Positions 26,898 to 38,412 of a DNA stretch of 64,000 nucleotides are shown here, one piece after another; position 1 is the first letter of the stretch; every line of letters begins with the position of its first letter. The stretch is from Rhodanobacter sp. AS-Z3 (lineage in GTDB: Bacteria > Pseudomonadota > Gammaproteobacteria > Xanthomonadales > Rhodanobacteraceae), in NCBI RefSeq assembly GCF_029224025.1, contig NZ_CP119392.1, positions 3,123,001 to 3,187,000 of the forward strand, given 5' to 3'. Under the pieces are notes generated by a model. That model had not been told where the DNA came from. It was given only the letters and a program-made list of their open reading frames with translations, and did not search any database. Made by a program: the position numbers and the translations under genes.

Positions 26898-28517
26898 ATG
26901 ACCATGTCGCCACGCCCCATGCAACGTCTGCTGACCACCCTGCTCTGCGCCGCGCTGGCGAGTACGGCGGCGGCCCAACAGGATGTGCGCCTGCCCGACC
27001 TTGGCAGCTCGGCCAACGCACTGATTTCACCCCAGGAAGCCCAGGACTACGGTGCGTCCATGCTGCGCCAGATGCGGGCGCTCGACATGGTCGTCGACGA
27101 CCCGCTGCTGGACGACTACATCAACGATCTTGGCTACCGGCTGGTCGCCAACAGCGACAAGCCGAAGAACCCGTTTTCGTTCTTCATCGTCAAAGACCCG
27201 GAAATCAACGCCTTTGCGGCGCCCGGCGGCTACATCGCGGTGAACTCCGGACTGATCACCATTACCCGTGACGAAAGCGAACTGGCTGGCGTGATTGCCC
27301 ATGAGATCGGCCACATTACCCAGAATCACCTGCAGCGCGCATTTGAGGATTCGAAAAAGGACGCGCCGCTGATGGCGCTGGTGCTGCTCGGCGCCATTGC
27401 AGCCGGAGCCAGCAGCCACAGTGGTGATGCACCGATGGCGGTATTGGCCGGTGGTCAGGGGCTGATCGCCCAGAAATCGATCAACTTCACTCGCAAGGAC
27501 GAGATCGAAGCTGATCGCGTCGGCATCCAGACGCTGGCAAAAGCCGGTTTTGATCCGAATGCGATGGCCGGCTTCTTCCAGCGGATGCAGGACGCCATGA
27601 GCGCCGGGGCCGGCGGCGAGGATGTACCCGCGCTGTTGCAAACGCACCCGGTCACGACCAGTCGAATCAGCGATGCCAAGGCGCGCGCAAGCGCCTTGAT
27701 TGCGGCGCAGAAGCTGCGCGCGGATACCACCGGCATCGAGCGGACGCAGTGGCAAAAGAGCATGGCTCCCATCGCCTTCGTGAAAGACCCGGCCACCCTG
27801 CTGGCCACCGCGCGCGCCGGCGAACTCGATACCTATGCGTTAATGCGTGAGCGCGTGCATGTGCTGGCTGGGGATGCCACCCGGCTGGCCACCTATTACG
27901 GCTCCAGCCTGAAGGCACGGCGCGACTTTGACACGCCCGCCAACCACTATGGCTTTGCCCTGGCGCTGACCCGCAGCGGTCGCGGCGCAGCGGCCATCGA
28001 ACAACTTCAGCCCCTGCTCGGCAAGTATCCGCAAAACCTCATTCTGAAGCTGGCGCTCGCCGATGCACGACTTCAAGCCGGCCAGCGCGCGGCCGCACTG
28101 ACGCTGTATGCCGAACTCAACAACCAGTCCCCACGCAACCGTGCCGTGGCGCTGGCCTACGCCAGCGCGCTTACGGTAGGCGGTGACAAGGCGCAGGCAC
28201 AACTCGGCGCCACCCTGCTGCGCCCGCTGCTGGACAATGCCAGCGAACCGGAGATCTACAGTGCTTATGCTCGCGCCAGCGACAAGGCGGGAGACAGCGT
28301 TCGTGCCGGCGAGGCCTACGCGGACGCCAGCTATTACTCCGGCCGCCCGTACGACGCGATGGAGCAACTCAAGCGCCTGCTGAAGCGCGACGACCTGGAT
28401 TACTACGCGCGCGTGCGCATCCAGGCACGGATCAGCGAGTTGACACCGCTAGTCATGGAACTGCACAAGCGCCGGATCAAGACCGATGACAGCCCTGATC
28501 GCGGGTCACCGCAGTAA
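26898..28517 (+). CDS. M48 family metalloprotease with TPR repeats, BepA/YfgC-like
   Basis: 539 residues with a signal peptide (LLTTLLCAALASTAAA then QQ; in-frame ATGs at 26898, 26904 and 26922 all precede it). Catalytic motif VIAHEIGHITQNH (about 131-143), EIEADRVG as the third ligand region (about 199-206), and the C-terminal TPR superhelix from about 300 (RRDFDTPANHYGFALAL onward). BepA-type proteins handle quality control of outer-membrane assembly in the periplasm. Divergent from grxC. Confidence 0.9.
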   Translation: MTMSPRPMQRLLTTLLCAALASTAAAQQDVRLPDLGSSANALISPQEAQDYGASMLRQMRALDMVVDDPLLDDYINDLGYRLVANSDKPKNPFSFFIVKDPEINAFAAPGGYIAVNSGLITITRDESELAGVIAHEIGHITQNHLQRAFEDSKKDAPLMALVLLGAIAAGASSHSGDAPMAVLAGGQGLIAQKSINFTRKDEIEADRVGIQTLAKAGFDPNAMAGFFQRMQDAMSAGAGGEDVPALLQTHPVTTSRISDAKARASALIAAQKLRADTTGIERTQWQKSMAPIAFVKDPATLLATARAGELDTYALMRERVHVLAGDATRLATYYGSSLKARRDFDTPANHYGFALALTRSGRGAAAIEQLQPLLGKYPQNLILKLALADARLQAGQRAAALTLYAELNNQSPRNRAVALAYASALTVGGDKAQAQLGATLLRPLLDNASEPEIYSAYARASDKAGDSVRAGEAYADASYYSGRPYDAMEQLKRLLKRDDLDYYARVRIQARISELTPLVMELHKRRIKTDDSPDRGSPQ

Positions 28518-28610
28518 GCGCTCCGCGCTCGCCGCATCCCGCTGCAAGCGGATGAAGTTGCGGGCATGGTCAAACATGTCCTTGACGGCCGCCATGGGCC
28601 AGAATGAGCC

Positions 28611-30704
28611 ATGCCCATGACGCCAGCCCGCCCATCGCACCCACTTGATCTCGAGTCGCCGGAGCTGTACCTCGGCCGCGAGCTGGCTGCACTGGAGTTC
28701 AACTTCCGCGTGCTGGCGATGGCGCGCGATCACAGCGTGCCGCTGCTCGAACGCCTGCGCTACCTGAGCATTGTGGCCAGCAACCTCGACGAGTTCTTCG
28801 AGGTTCGCGTGGCCATGCTGAAGCACCACCACACCTACGGCTCGGCCGCGCCCGGGCCCGACGGAGTCTCCTCCGGCGAGCTGCTGACGCAAATTCGCAA
28901 CCGCGTACTCGATCTCGTCACTGAGCAATATGCCACCTGGCAGGAACAGCTCGGGCCGCAGCTGGACGCCGAGCAGATCCACATCCTCACCCGCAACCGC
29001 TGGACACCAAAACAGCACCGCTGGCTGCAGGGCTATTTCGAGCACGAGGTGCTGCCCGTGCTGTCTCCCCTGGGACTGGACCCTGCGCACCCGTTTCCAC
29101 GCATCCTCAACAAAACGCTGAACATTGCCGTGGTACTGCACGGGCGCGACGCCTTCGGCCACGAAGGGAACATGGCGTTGGTGCGTGCACCGCGATCGTT
29201 GCCGCGGATCATCCGTGTACCCACCGAGGTCAGCGGCCCGGGTGAGCACTTCGTGTTCCTCGCCGAACTGCTGCAAGCCTTCGTCGACCTGATGTTTCCC
29301 GGTCTCAAGGTGGTGGGTTCGTACCAGTTCCGGGTCACCCGCAACAGCGAACTGATCGTCGAAGAAGCCGAGGTGGAGAACCTCGCCCTCGCACTCAGCG
29401 AGGAACTGGCCGGCCGCGGCTATGCGCGACCGGTACGGCTGGAGATTGCCAACGATTGCCCGAAGGCGATTACCGGCTTGCTGGTACAGAACTTCGAACT
29501 GGAAGAAGCCGATGTCTACCGTTGTGACGGCCCGGTCAACATCATCCGCGCCGCCCTGATCTATGACTGGCTGGACCGCCCGGAGCTGAAATTTCCGCGC
29601 TTCAATCCGCAGCTTCCAGTGTCACTCGAAACCAGCCGCAACAAGTTCGACATCATCAGCCAGCGCGACATCTTGCTGCATCATCCGTACCAGAGTTTCT
29701 CCGCCGTGATCGACCTGCTGCGCCAGGCCACGGCCGACCCGCAAGTACTGGCGATCAAGCAGACCCTGTACCGCGCCGGTGAAGACACTCCGCTGGTCGA
29801 TCTGCTGGTGGAAGCAGCGCGGCATGGCAAAGATGTCACCGTAGTGATCGAACTGCGCGCGCGCTTCGACGAGGCGGCCAACATTCGGCTGGCAACACGC
29901 CTGCAGGAGGCCGGCGTACAGGTGGTCTACGGCGTGGTGGGCTACAAGACCCACGCCAAGATGATGCTGATCGTGCGCCGCGAGGGCGAGACCCTGCGCC
30001 GCTACGCGCACCTTTCCACCGGCAATTACCACCAGGCCAATAGCCGAATGTATACCGACATCGGCTTGATGACGGCGAATCCGGAGATCGGTGAAGACAT
30101 GCACAAGGTTTTCCAGCAGTTGTCCGGGCTGGGGCCGATCATCAACCTGAAGCATCTGCTGCACTCGCCTTTCACGCTGTACACGAAAGTGCTCGAGAAG
30201 ATCGAACGCGAGACCGCCCACGCGGCCGCCGGTCGTCCTGCGCGCATCGTGGCCAAGCTCAACGCGCTCAATGAAGCCCGGGTAATCGCTGCGCTTTATC
30301 GCGCCTCGCAGGCTGGCGTGGAGATCGACTTGATCGTGCGCGGCGCGTGCACTTTGCGGCCTGGTCTGCCAGGGGTATCCGAGCGCATTCGCGTGCGTTC
30401 GATCGTCGGGCGTTTCCTCGAGCACAGTCGTGTGTATTGGTTTGCCAATGATGGCGAGGCGGAAATCTATTGCGCCAGCGCCGACTGGATGGAACGCAAC
30501 CTGACTCGTCGAATCGAGGTAGCGTTTCCCATCCTCGACCCCGAATTGGCCGCTCGCGTGTTCGAGGAAACGCTGGCCAACAGCCTGGCCGACAATACTC
30601 AGGCCTGGCTGCTCGGCAGCGATGGCCGCTACGTCCGCGCAACGCCGGGAGAGCACCCGCCCCGCAGCGCGCAACTGGAACTGCTTGAGCGTTACTGTCC
30701 ATGA
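28611..30704 (+). CDS. ppk1: polyphosphate kinase 1
   Basis: 697 residues, usual size. Start of the N domain LYLGRELAALEFNFRVLA, catalytic histidine in YGVVGYKTHAKMMLIVRREG (about 435-454), second PLD-like motif RFLEHSRVYWF with its His, and the metal/ATP segment KQTLYRAGEDTPLV. It polymerises the gamma-phosphate of ATP into polyphosphate. ppx follows on the same strand 82 bases later, the common ppk-ppx pairing of synthesis and breakdown. Confidence 0.97.
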   Translation: MPMTPARPSHPLDLESPELYLGRELAALEFNFRVLAMARDHSVPLLERLRYLSIVASNLDEFFEVRVAMLKHHHTYGSAAPGPDGVSSGELLTQIRNRVLDLVTEQYATWQEQLGPQLDAEQIHILTRNRWTPKQHRWLQGYFEHEVLPVLSPLGLDPAHPFPRILNKTLNIAVVLHGRDAFGHEGNMALVRAPRSLPRIIRVPTEVSGPGEHFVFLAELLQAFVDLMFPGLKVVGSYQFRVTRNSELIVEEAEVENLALALSEELAGRGYARPVRLEIANDCPKAITGLLVQNFELEEADVYRCDGPVNIIRAALIYDWLDRPELKFPRFNPQLPVSLETSRNKFDIISQRDILLHHPYQSFSAVIDLLRQATADPQVLAIKQTLYRAGEDTPLVDLLVEAARHGKDVTVVIELRARFDEAANIRLATRLQEAGVQVVYGVVGYKTHAKMMLIVRREGETLRRYAHLSTGNYHQANSRMYTDIGLMTANPEIGEDMHKVFQQLSGLGPIINLKHLLHSPFTLYTKVLEKIERETAHAAAGRPARIVAKLNALNEARVIAALYRASQAGVEIDLIVRGACTLRPGLPGVSERIRVRSIVGRFLEHSRVYWFANDGEAEIYCASADWMERNLTRRIEVAFPILDPELAARVFEETLANSLADNTQAWLLGSDGRYVRATPGEHPPRSAQLELLERYCP

Positions 30705-30786
30705 AGCGTCTAGCCATCTGCAGTCGACGTACCGATTCCGCGCATGCATGCGAGAATCGTCCTTTGACCGCCATTGGAGCCTTGGC

Positions 30787-32304
30787 GTGAGCCCAGCCGA
30801 ACAGATACCGATACGCGACGGCGAACTGATCGCCGCGATCGACATGGGTTCAAACAGCTTCCACATGGTGGTGGCTCGCATTGAGCATGGCGAACCTCGC
30901 GTCATCGACCGCCTGCGCGACACCGTGCGCATGGCCGCTGGCCTGCGTACCGACGGCAGCCTCGATGCTGACCGGCGCGCACGCGCAATGGCTTGCCTGG
31001 CGCGCTTCGGCCAGCGCATTGCCGGCCTGCCCTCGATGCGCGTGCGCGCCGTGGCCACCAACACGGTGCGCCAACTGGCCTCGCCACAAACCTTTCTGAC
31101 GTCGGCGGAAGCGGCGCTAGGGCATCCGATCGAAGTGGTCTCCGGCCGCGAGGAGGGTCGACTGATCTTCCTGGGCGCCGCGCATGACCTGCCGGTGTCA
31201 CGCGAGCCGCGGCTGGTGATCGACGTGGGCGGTGGCAGTACCGAATTCATTATCGGGCGCAGCCTGGCCCCGCTGCACACCGAAAGCGTGCAGGCCGGCT
31301 GTATCGCCTCCACGCTGCGCTTCTTCCCGGCCGGCAAGATCAACCGCAAGCGCTGGCAGCGTGCCGGCAGTGACATCGGCGTACTGCTGCAGCAATTCGC
31401 CGAGGACTATCGCGAGTCCGGCTGGCAGGATGCCTACGGGTCTTCCGGTACGGCCAAGTCGATTGGCTCGGTGGTCCAGGCCATGGGCTTTTCCGACGAC
31501 GGCATCACTGCCCAATCGCTCGTCGCGTTGCGCGAAGTGCTGATCGAACACGGTCAGATCAATACGCTCAAACTGCCCGGCCTGATCGAGGACCGCGCAC
31601 CGGTACTGGCTGGTGGCGTGGTGATCATGGAGGCCGCGTTTGCCGCGCTTGGCATCGACCGCCTGCGAGTCTGCGAAAGCTCGATGCGTGAAGGATTGTT
31701 GTGGGACCTGCTCGGCCGCGCCGGCGGCAGCGACCCGCGCACCGGCAGCATCGACGCGCTGGCCAGTCGCTACGGTGTGGACCGCGCCCAGGCACGGCGG
31801 GTCGAGTCGACCGCGATGATGCTGTTCGATCAAGTTGCGCGTAGCTGGAAGTTGAACGGCGATGCGCGCGAGTGGCTGTCGTGGGCCGCTCGCGTGCACG
31901 AGATCGGCCTGGCCATCGCACACAGTCAGCACCATCATCATGGCGCCTACATCCTGCGTCACGCCGATCTGGCCGGCTTCTCGCGTCAGGAACAGCAGTT
32001 ACTGGCCGCCGTGGTCGATATGCACCGACGCAAGCCGGACAAGTCGGTGATTACCGCACTACCACAGCGCTATCGCGCATTGGCTCGTTACACCACGGCC
32101 CTGTTGCGACTGGCCGTATTGTTTCGACGTGCGCGTCGCACGGAATCACTGCCGCAAATGCGGCTCGCCGCCAGCAGCAAATCCCTGCGCCTGACCCTGC
32201 CGCACAAATGGCTTGAGCAACACCCGCTCAGCGAAGCAGACTTGCAGCAGGAACAGGCGCCCATGGCCGAACTTGGCCTGCGGCTGGAACTCTCCGGCAA
32301 CTGA
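30787..32304 (+). CDS. ppx: exopolyphosphatase (Ppx/GppA family)
   Basis: 505 residues from the GTG at 30787, with GGAG 8 bases upstream; an upstream ATG at 30748 and a frame open to 30622 overlap ppk1 and are less likely. ASKHA motifs: AAIDMGSNSFHMVVAR (about 17-32) and VIDVGGGSTEFIIG (about 146-159); C-terminal HD-like helical domain (HEIGLAIAHSQHHHHGAYIL). It removes terminal phosphate from polyphosphate, and possibly from pppGpp. Confidence 0.95.
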   Translation: MSPAEQIPIRDGELIAAIDMGSNSFHMVVARIEHGEPRVIDRLRDTVRMAAGLRTDGSLDADRRARAMACLARFGQRIAGLPSMRVRAVATNTVRQLASPQTFLTSAEAALGHPIEVVSGREEGRLIFLGAAHDLPVSREPRLVIDVGGGSTEFIIGRSLAPLHTESVQAGCIASTLRFFPAGKINRKRWQRAGSDIGVLLQQFAEDYRESGWQDAYGSSGTAKSIGSVVQAMGFSDDGITAQSLVALREVLIEHGQINTLKLPGLIEDRAPVLAGGVVIMEAAFAALGIDRLRVCESSMREGLLWDLLGRAGGSDPRTGSIDALASRYGVDRAQARRVESTAMMLFDQVARSWKLNGDAREWLSWAARVHEIGLAIAHSQHHHHGAYILRHADLAGFSRQEQQLLAAVVDMHRRKPDKSVITALPQRYRALARYTTALLRLAVLFRRARRTESLPQMRLAASSKSLRLTLPHKWLEQHPLSEADLQQEQAPMAELGLRLELSGN

Positions 32305-32361
32305 CGCAAACCCACTCCACGACATCGCCGCGTATGATGGCGCGAGATCCCGACCAATTTC

Positions 32362-33078
32362 ATGCCCATGTTGAAATCCCTGCTTGCCACCTTGCTGCTG
32401 ATCCTGCCGCTGGCACTCGCCGCGCAGACGACCAAGCCGACGCCTGCTGTCTCGGTACCAGCACCGCAGGTCATCCTGAAAACTTCACAAGGCGACATCA
32501 CGCTGGAGCTGTATCCGGACAAGTCACCCAAAAGCGTGGCGAACTTTCTGCAATATGTCCGCGACGGCTTCTACGATGGCACCCTGATGCACCGCGCCAT
32601 ACCCGGTTATCTGGTGCAGGGCGGTCTGTACACCCGCGAACTGCAACCCAAGCGCACCCGTTCGGCCATTGCCAGCGAAGCCGACAACGGCCTGTCCAAC
32701 CTGCGCGGCACCATCGCCGTTGCCCGCGGCGCCGACCCGAATTCCGGCACCGCCCAGTTCTTCTTCAACCTGGTGGACAATCGCCGCCTGGATTTTGCCG
32801 GCAACCAGAGCGGACTGACCTGGGGCTATACCGTGTTCGGCAAGGTCATCAAGGGCATGGACGTAGTCGACAAGATCGCCGCCTTGCCAACTCGCGCGCT
32901 TGGCCCATTTGCCGCAGACGTACCCAATCCACTGGTGCTGATTGAAAGTGCCCATGTACTGGGTGATCAGCCACCCGCTGCACCGGACAGCAACGCCGGC
33001 ACAGCCAAACCTGCGGAAGAAGGCCCACACGCCGCAAAAGCTCCGGGCAAACGGGCTGCCAAGCCCGGCAAAGGCTGA
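32362..33078 (+). CDS. peptidylprolyl isomerase, cyclophilin type, exported
   Basis: 238 residues with signal peptide (LLATLLLILPLALA then AQT). Cyclophilin domain about 35-195: LYPDKSPKSVANFLQYV, FYDGTLMHRAIPGYLVQGG, GTIAVARGADPNSGTAQFFFNL and VFGKVIKGMDVVDKI. The C-terminal 45 residues are Ala/Lys/Pro-rich and probably unstructured. Periplasmic PpiA-like role. Eight bases before lpxH. Confidence 0.93.
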   Translation: MPMLKSLLATLLLILPLALAAQTTKPTPAVSVPAPQVILKTSQGDITLELYPDKSPKSVANFLQYVRDGFYDGTLMHRAIPGYLVQGGLYTRELQPKRTRSAIASEADNGLSNLRGTIAVARGADPNSGTAQFFFNLVDNRRLDFAGNQSGLTWGYTVFGKVIKGMDVVDKIAALPTRALGPFAADVPNPLVLIESAHVLGDQPPAAPDSNAGTAKPAEEGPHAAKAPGKRAAKPGKG

Positions 33079-33085
33079 GTAGCAG

Positions 33086-33817
33086 ATGGCCACCTTGTTC
33101 ATCGCCGACCTGCACCTGGACGCCGGCCGGCCCCAAATCATCGAGCTGTTCGAGAAGTATCTGGCCAGTGACGAGGTTCGCCAGGCCGACGCCTTGTACA
33201 TTCTTGGCGATCTGGTCGAGGCATGGATCGGCGATGACGACGACGCTGAACTTCCCGCACGCATCGCGGCCGCGACGCGTGCCGTGCGTGACGCGGGCGT
33301 GCCGGTGTACTTCATGGTTGGCAACCGCGATTTCCTGCTCGGCGAAGCATTTGCCACCCAGGCTGGGATGACCTTGCTCGACGACGGCGTCGTGCATGAC
33401 ATCCAGGGCTGCCCCACCTTGCTCATGCATGGCGATGTGCTGTGTACCGACGACGTCGCCTATCAGGCCGTTCGCCGACAGGTGCGCACACCCGAATGGG
33501 CGGCACAAATCCTTTCCATGTCACTGCAAGCCCGCCGAGCGTTCGCCGCCAAGGCGCGCGAAGACAGCAAGGCGCATACCGGCAACACCATGGAAAGCAT
33601 CATGGACGTCAATGCCGGCGCGGTGATTGAGGCCATGCACAAGGCCGACGTGAGGCGACTCATCCACGGGCATACGCATCGGCCGGCGGTGCATTCGCTG
33701 GAGCTGGATGGGGAAGCGGCTGAGCGGATCGTGCTGGGTGACTGGTATGAGCACGGATCGGTGTTGCGTGTGGATGACGGCGGCCACGTGGAACTTCGCG
33801 GACTGGCGACGGGCTGA
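33086..33817 (+). CDS. lpxH: UDP-2,3-diacylglucosamine diphosphatase
   Basis: 243 residues. Calcineurin-type metal motifs in order: FIADLHLD (5-12), LGDLVEAWIGDDD (about 41-53), GNRDFLLG (about 79-86), MHGDVLCTDD (about 115-124) and HGHTHRP (about 195-201). It releases UMP from UDP-diacylglucosamine in lipid A synthesis. It follows the cyclophilin gene closely. A decayed second copy of its last 130 bases lies at 34251-34382. Confidence 0.95.
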   Translation: MATLFIADLHLDAGRPQIIELFEKYLASDEVRQADALYILGDLVEAWIGDDDDAELPARIAAATRAVRDAGVPVYFMVGNRDFLLGEAFATQAGMTLLDDGVVHDIQGCPTLLMHGDVLCTDDVAYQAVRRQVRTPEWAAQILSMSLQARRAFAAKAREDSKAHTGNTMESIMDVNAGAVIEAMHKADVRRLIHGHTHRPAVHSLELDGEAAERIVLGDWYEHGSVLRVDDGGHVELRGLATG

Positions 33818-34080
33818 ACTTTCCGCCGCCCTGCGTCACCTGTGCCAGTTGCGCAGTGCACTCAGCAAGTCACTCAGTACTGCCCGGAGCGCCGAGGCGC
33901 CGCGCAACCCGCTCTCCCAGAAGCGAGAACGCTCAGCCCCCGCATCTACTTGCCGAAGACGTACAGCCCTCTCCCCTGTGTGCAGGGAAGGGTAGGCGCG
34001 GACTCGCTATTGAACTCGCGACACCATGTCGATGAGGGAGTCTTTCAGTCAGATACGCGAGACATCCCCGAGGGCCCCCG
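33818..34080. other. gene-free sequence after lpxH
   Basis: No coding signal that I can support. It begins the 1.2-kb stretch of remnants and repeats between lpxH and tRNA-Ser. Short open frames here have no ribosome-binding site and no recognisable motif. Confidence 0.5.
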
Positions 34081-34233
34081 ACCGACGAACTCGACAGACT
34101 GCGACCACATCTTCAACGCGGACATGCGCAAGGAACCGAGCGCTTTCGTGCCGCGATCGAAGCCCAATTGTCTCGCCGTGCCGCCCCCGCCAAAATCGGC
34201 AGGCCCGAAAAATCTGCGCCCCTTTTTTTGTTA
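34081..34233 (+). pseudogene. C-terminal remnant of a REP-associated tyrosine transposase (RAYT)
   Basis: In the frame starting at 34081 the sequence reads DELDRLRPHLQRGHAQGTERF then RAAIEAQLSRRAAPAKIGRP. This matches the end of Y1/IS200-like transposases of the RAYT type, which typically have G-x-(D/E)-R-F-(R/K)-x-x-I-E, then RR and GRP. No HUH or catalytic Tyr region is visible upstream; only stop-rich sequence precedes it. The presence of REP-like palindromes in the window supports the identification, but no search was possible. Confidence 0.5.
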
Positions 34234-34250
34234 AGTCCAACCTGCCCACC

Positions 34251-34382
34251 GTTTCCGTACACGCGCTGGAGCTGAATGGGAAAGCAGCAGAGCGGATCGT
34301 GCTGAGGAATTGGTAGGAACATGGATCGGTGTTGCGGGTGGATCGGCAAGGTGTCGAGCTGCGCGGTCTGACGGTGAGGTAA
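34251..34382 (+). pseudogene. decayed duplicate of the lpxH 3' end
   Basis: One frame reads VHALELNGKAAERIVLRNW, stop (TAG), EHGSVLRVDRQGVELRGL, then TAA at 34380. The genuine lpxH end reads VHSLELDGEAAERIVLGDW, YEHGSVLRVDDGGHVELRGL. The Tyr codon TAT has become TAG and one codon is lost. Similarity starts around 34251 and ends at the stop. It lies about 435 bases after lpxH and directly after the transposase remnant. Confidence 0.85.
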
Positions 34383-34500
34383 GCGTCAGCGACGTGGGCA
34401 GGATGCCGTAGTCGAACATCGGCGCAGCCGATGGCTCGGAGAGTCAGGCACTGGATGTGACGAATAGCGGTTGGTTCGTCCACTACCTCTCTTCGACAGA

Positions 34501-35022
34501 TACGCAAAACGCCCCTTGCGGATACCGCGCATATTGCGAGTGCGGGGATTGTTCGGCCCTTCCTGGGCCTCACCCTTGCGCGCTGCGCGCTTCAGGGCCA
34601 GCCTGCGGCTGTCCAATTTTGCTCCAGACAAAATTGTCGAACGGGTGGCTCGTCCACCATCTCTCTCCGCCAGATACGCAAAACGCCCCTTGCGGATACC
34701 GCGCATATTGCGAGTGCGGGGATTGTTCGGCCCTTCCTGGGCCTCACCCTTGCGCGCTGCGCGCTTCAGGGCCAGCCTGCGGCTGTCCAATTTTGCTCCA
34801 GACAAAATTGTCGAACGGGTGGCTCGTCCACCACCTCTCTCCGCCAGATACGCAAAACGCCCCTTGCGGATACCGCGCATATTGCGAGTGCGGGGATTGT
34901 TCGGCCCTTCCTGGGCCTCACCCTTGCGCGCTGCGCGCTTCAGGGCCAGCCTGCGGCTGTCCAATTTTGCTCCAGACAAAATTGTCGAACGGGTGGCTCG
35001 TCCACCACCTCTCTCCGCCAGA
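34501..35022. repeat. three tandem 174-bp direct repeats carrying tRNA-Ser 3' tails
   Basis: The string TACGCAAAACGCCCCTTGCG starts at 34501, 34675, 34849 and 35023, an exact period of 174 bp. Units are nearly identical over their length. Each junction contains CTCTCTCCGCCA, the 3' end of tRNA-Ser including CCA, in the orientation opposite to the tRNA gene at 35059. A diverged half-copy of the junction precedes the first unit (about 34471-34500) and a truncated fourth unit runs into the tRNA hairpin. Each unit also has an internal hairpin, CAATTTTG/CAAAATTG. Since 174 is divisible by three, long open frames pass through on both strands; I regard them as artefacts. Confidence 0.95.
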
Positions 35023-35070
35023 TACGCAAAACGCCCCTTGCGGGGCGCTTTGCGTATCTGGCGGAGAGAG
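35009..35070. repeat. long inverted repeat joining the last 174-bp unit to tRNA-Ser
   Basis: Left arm 35009-35037 and right arm 35042-35070 are reverse complements over 29 bases with one mismatch; the loop is TTGC. The right arm is the 3' end of the tRNA-Ser gene plus its downstream GATACGC sequence. On the minus strand this also provides a GC-rich stem with a TTTT run that could terminate tRNA-Ser transcription. Confidence 0.9.
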
Positions 35071-35151
35071 AGGGATTCGAACCCTCGATCAGGTGTTTAG
35101 CCCGATACTCCCTTAGCAGGGGAGCCCCTTCGGCCACTCGGGCATCTCTCC
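35059..35151 (-). tRNA. tRNA-Ser (anticodon GCT)
   Basis: 93-nt class II tRNA on the minus strand with encoded CCA (35059-35061). Acceptor GGAGAGA pairs with TCTCTCC; anticodon stem CTCCC/GGGAG around loop CTGCTAA gives GCT, reading AGC and AGT; a long variable arm (TATCGGGCTAAACACCTGAT region) and T-arm GAGGGTTCGAATCCCTC follow. It lies downstream of csrA, as in many gammaproteobacteria. Confidence 0.96.
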
Positions 35152-35182
35152 GGGGTTTTTCCGCATTGCTGCGAAGCCGGCA

Positions 35183-35211
35183 AGGATACTAACCGGCGCG
35201 GTCAAGGTAAA
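35183..35211 (-). promoter_or_regulatory. candidate promoter of tRNA-Ser
   Basis: On the minus strand, -35 TTTACC (35206-35211), a 17-base spacer and -10 TATCCT (35183-35188), about 31 bases before the tRNA 5' end. Matches to consensus are moderate. Confidence 0.45.
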
Positions 35212-35227
35212 GACCTAATTCACTCCA

Positions 35228-35431
35228 TCACTGCTCAGGGGACTCATGGGAGTCGGCAGCCGACTCGTTTTCGCCCTTGATGCGCTGATAGATTTCTTCG
35301 CGATGAACAGACACGTTCTTCGGTGCATTGATACCGATGCGTACCTGATTACCCTTTACACCAAGAACAGTGACGGTCACCTCGTCGCCGATCATAAGGG
35401 TCTCACCGACCCGGCGGGTCAGAATCAACAT
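35228..35431 (-). CDS. csrA: carbon storage regulator CsrA
   Basis: 67 residues: [16 protein letters not shown] at the start and [19 protein letters not shown] with the RNA-contacting Arg44 region. CsrA dimers bind GGA motifs in mRNA leaders to control translation and stability. The C-terminal tail ([15 protein letters not shown]) is slightly longer and acidic. Context alaS-csrA-tRNA-Ser is conserved in gammaproteobacteria. Confidence 0.97.
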   Translation of the reverse strand: MLILTRRVGETLMIGDEVTVTVLGVKGNQVRIGINAPKNVSVHREEIYQRIKGENESAADSHESPEQ

Positions 35432-35700
35432 GATTTACTACTCCATAAAAGCTGTTGGTCAAAGGCTCGTGAACCGACGTTGCCTCACCCCTGAGCGCAC
35501 GTCTTTTCACAATTCGACGAATGATCCATCGAAGGCCCTACCGCCTCTCCGGCTCACAGCCAAAACACTCCTTCGGCGTCCTGACTGGCGACAGGGCCAT
35601 GTTCGACCCTATCGACACGTGTTTGATACTAACTGAGCACGAATCTCCCGCGCAATCAGTCAAGAATATGACGGATGGCACGGCGTGGCGGCTGGGGAGC

Positions 35701-38328
<2,628 letters not shown>

Positions 38329-38412
38329 GCGGATCGCGATGGCTGGCGGTAACGGGCCACGCCGCAGGCAAGCCAACCTTTCCATCCGTCCATGGCCGTG
38401 GGGCGATGGATC

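Noticed and set aside
29622..31376. 584-codon minus-strand open frame
   Set aside because: Antisense to ppk1 and ppx; composition explains it.
33842..34234. 130-codon plus-strand frame after lpxH
   Set aside because: No ribosome-binding site or motif; it overlaps the transposase remnant in another frame.
34501..35022. CRISPR array
   Set aside because: The repeats are contiguous 174-bp tandem units without spacers, and no cas genes are present.
34386..35116. Long open frames of 197-219 codons on both strands through the 174-bp repeats
   Set aside because: They exist because 174 is a multiple of three and the unit lacks stops; no ribosome-binding site, and the frames end in translated tRNA sequence (GERGIRTLD type).
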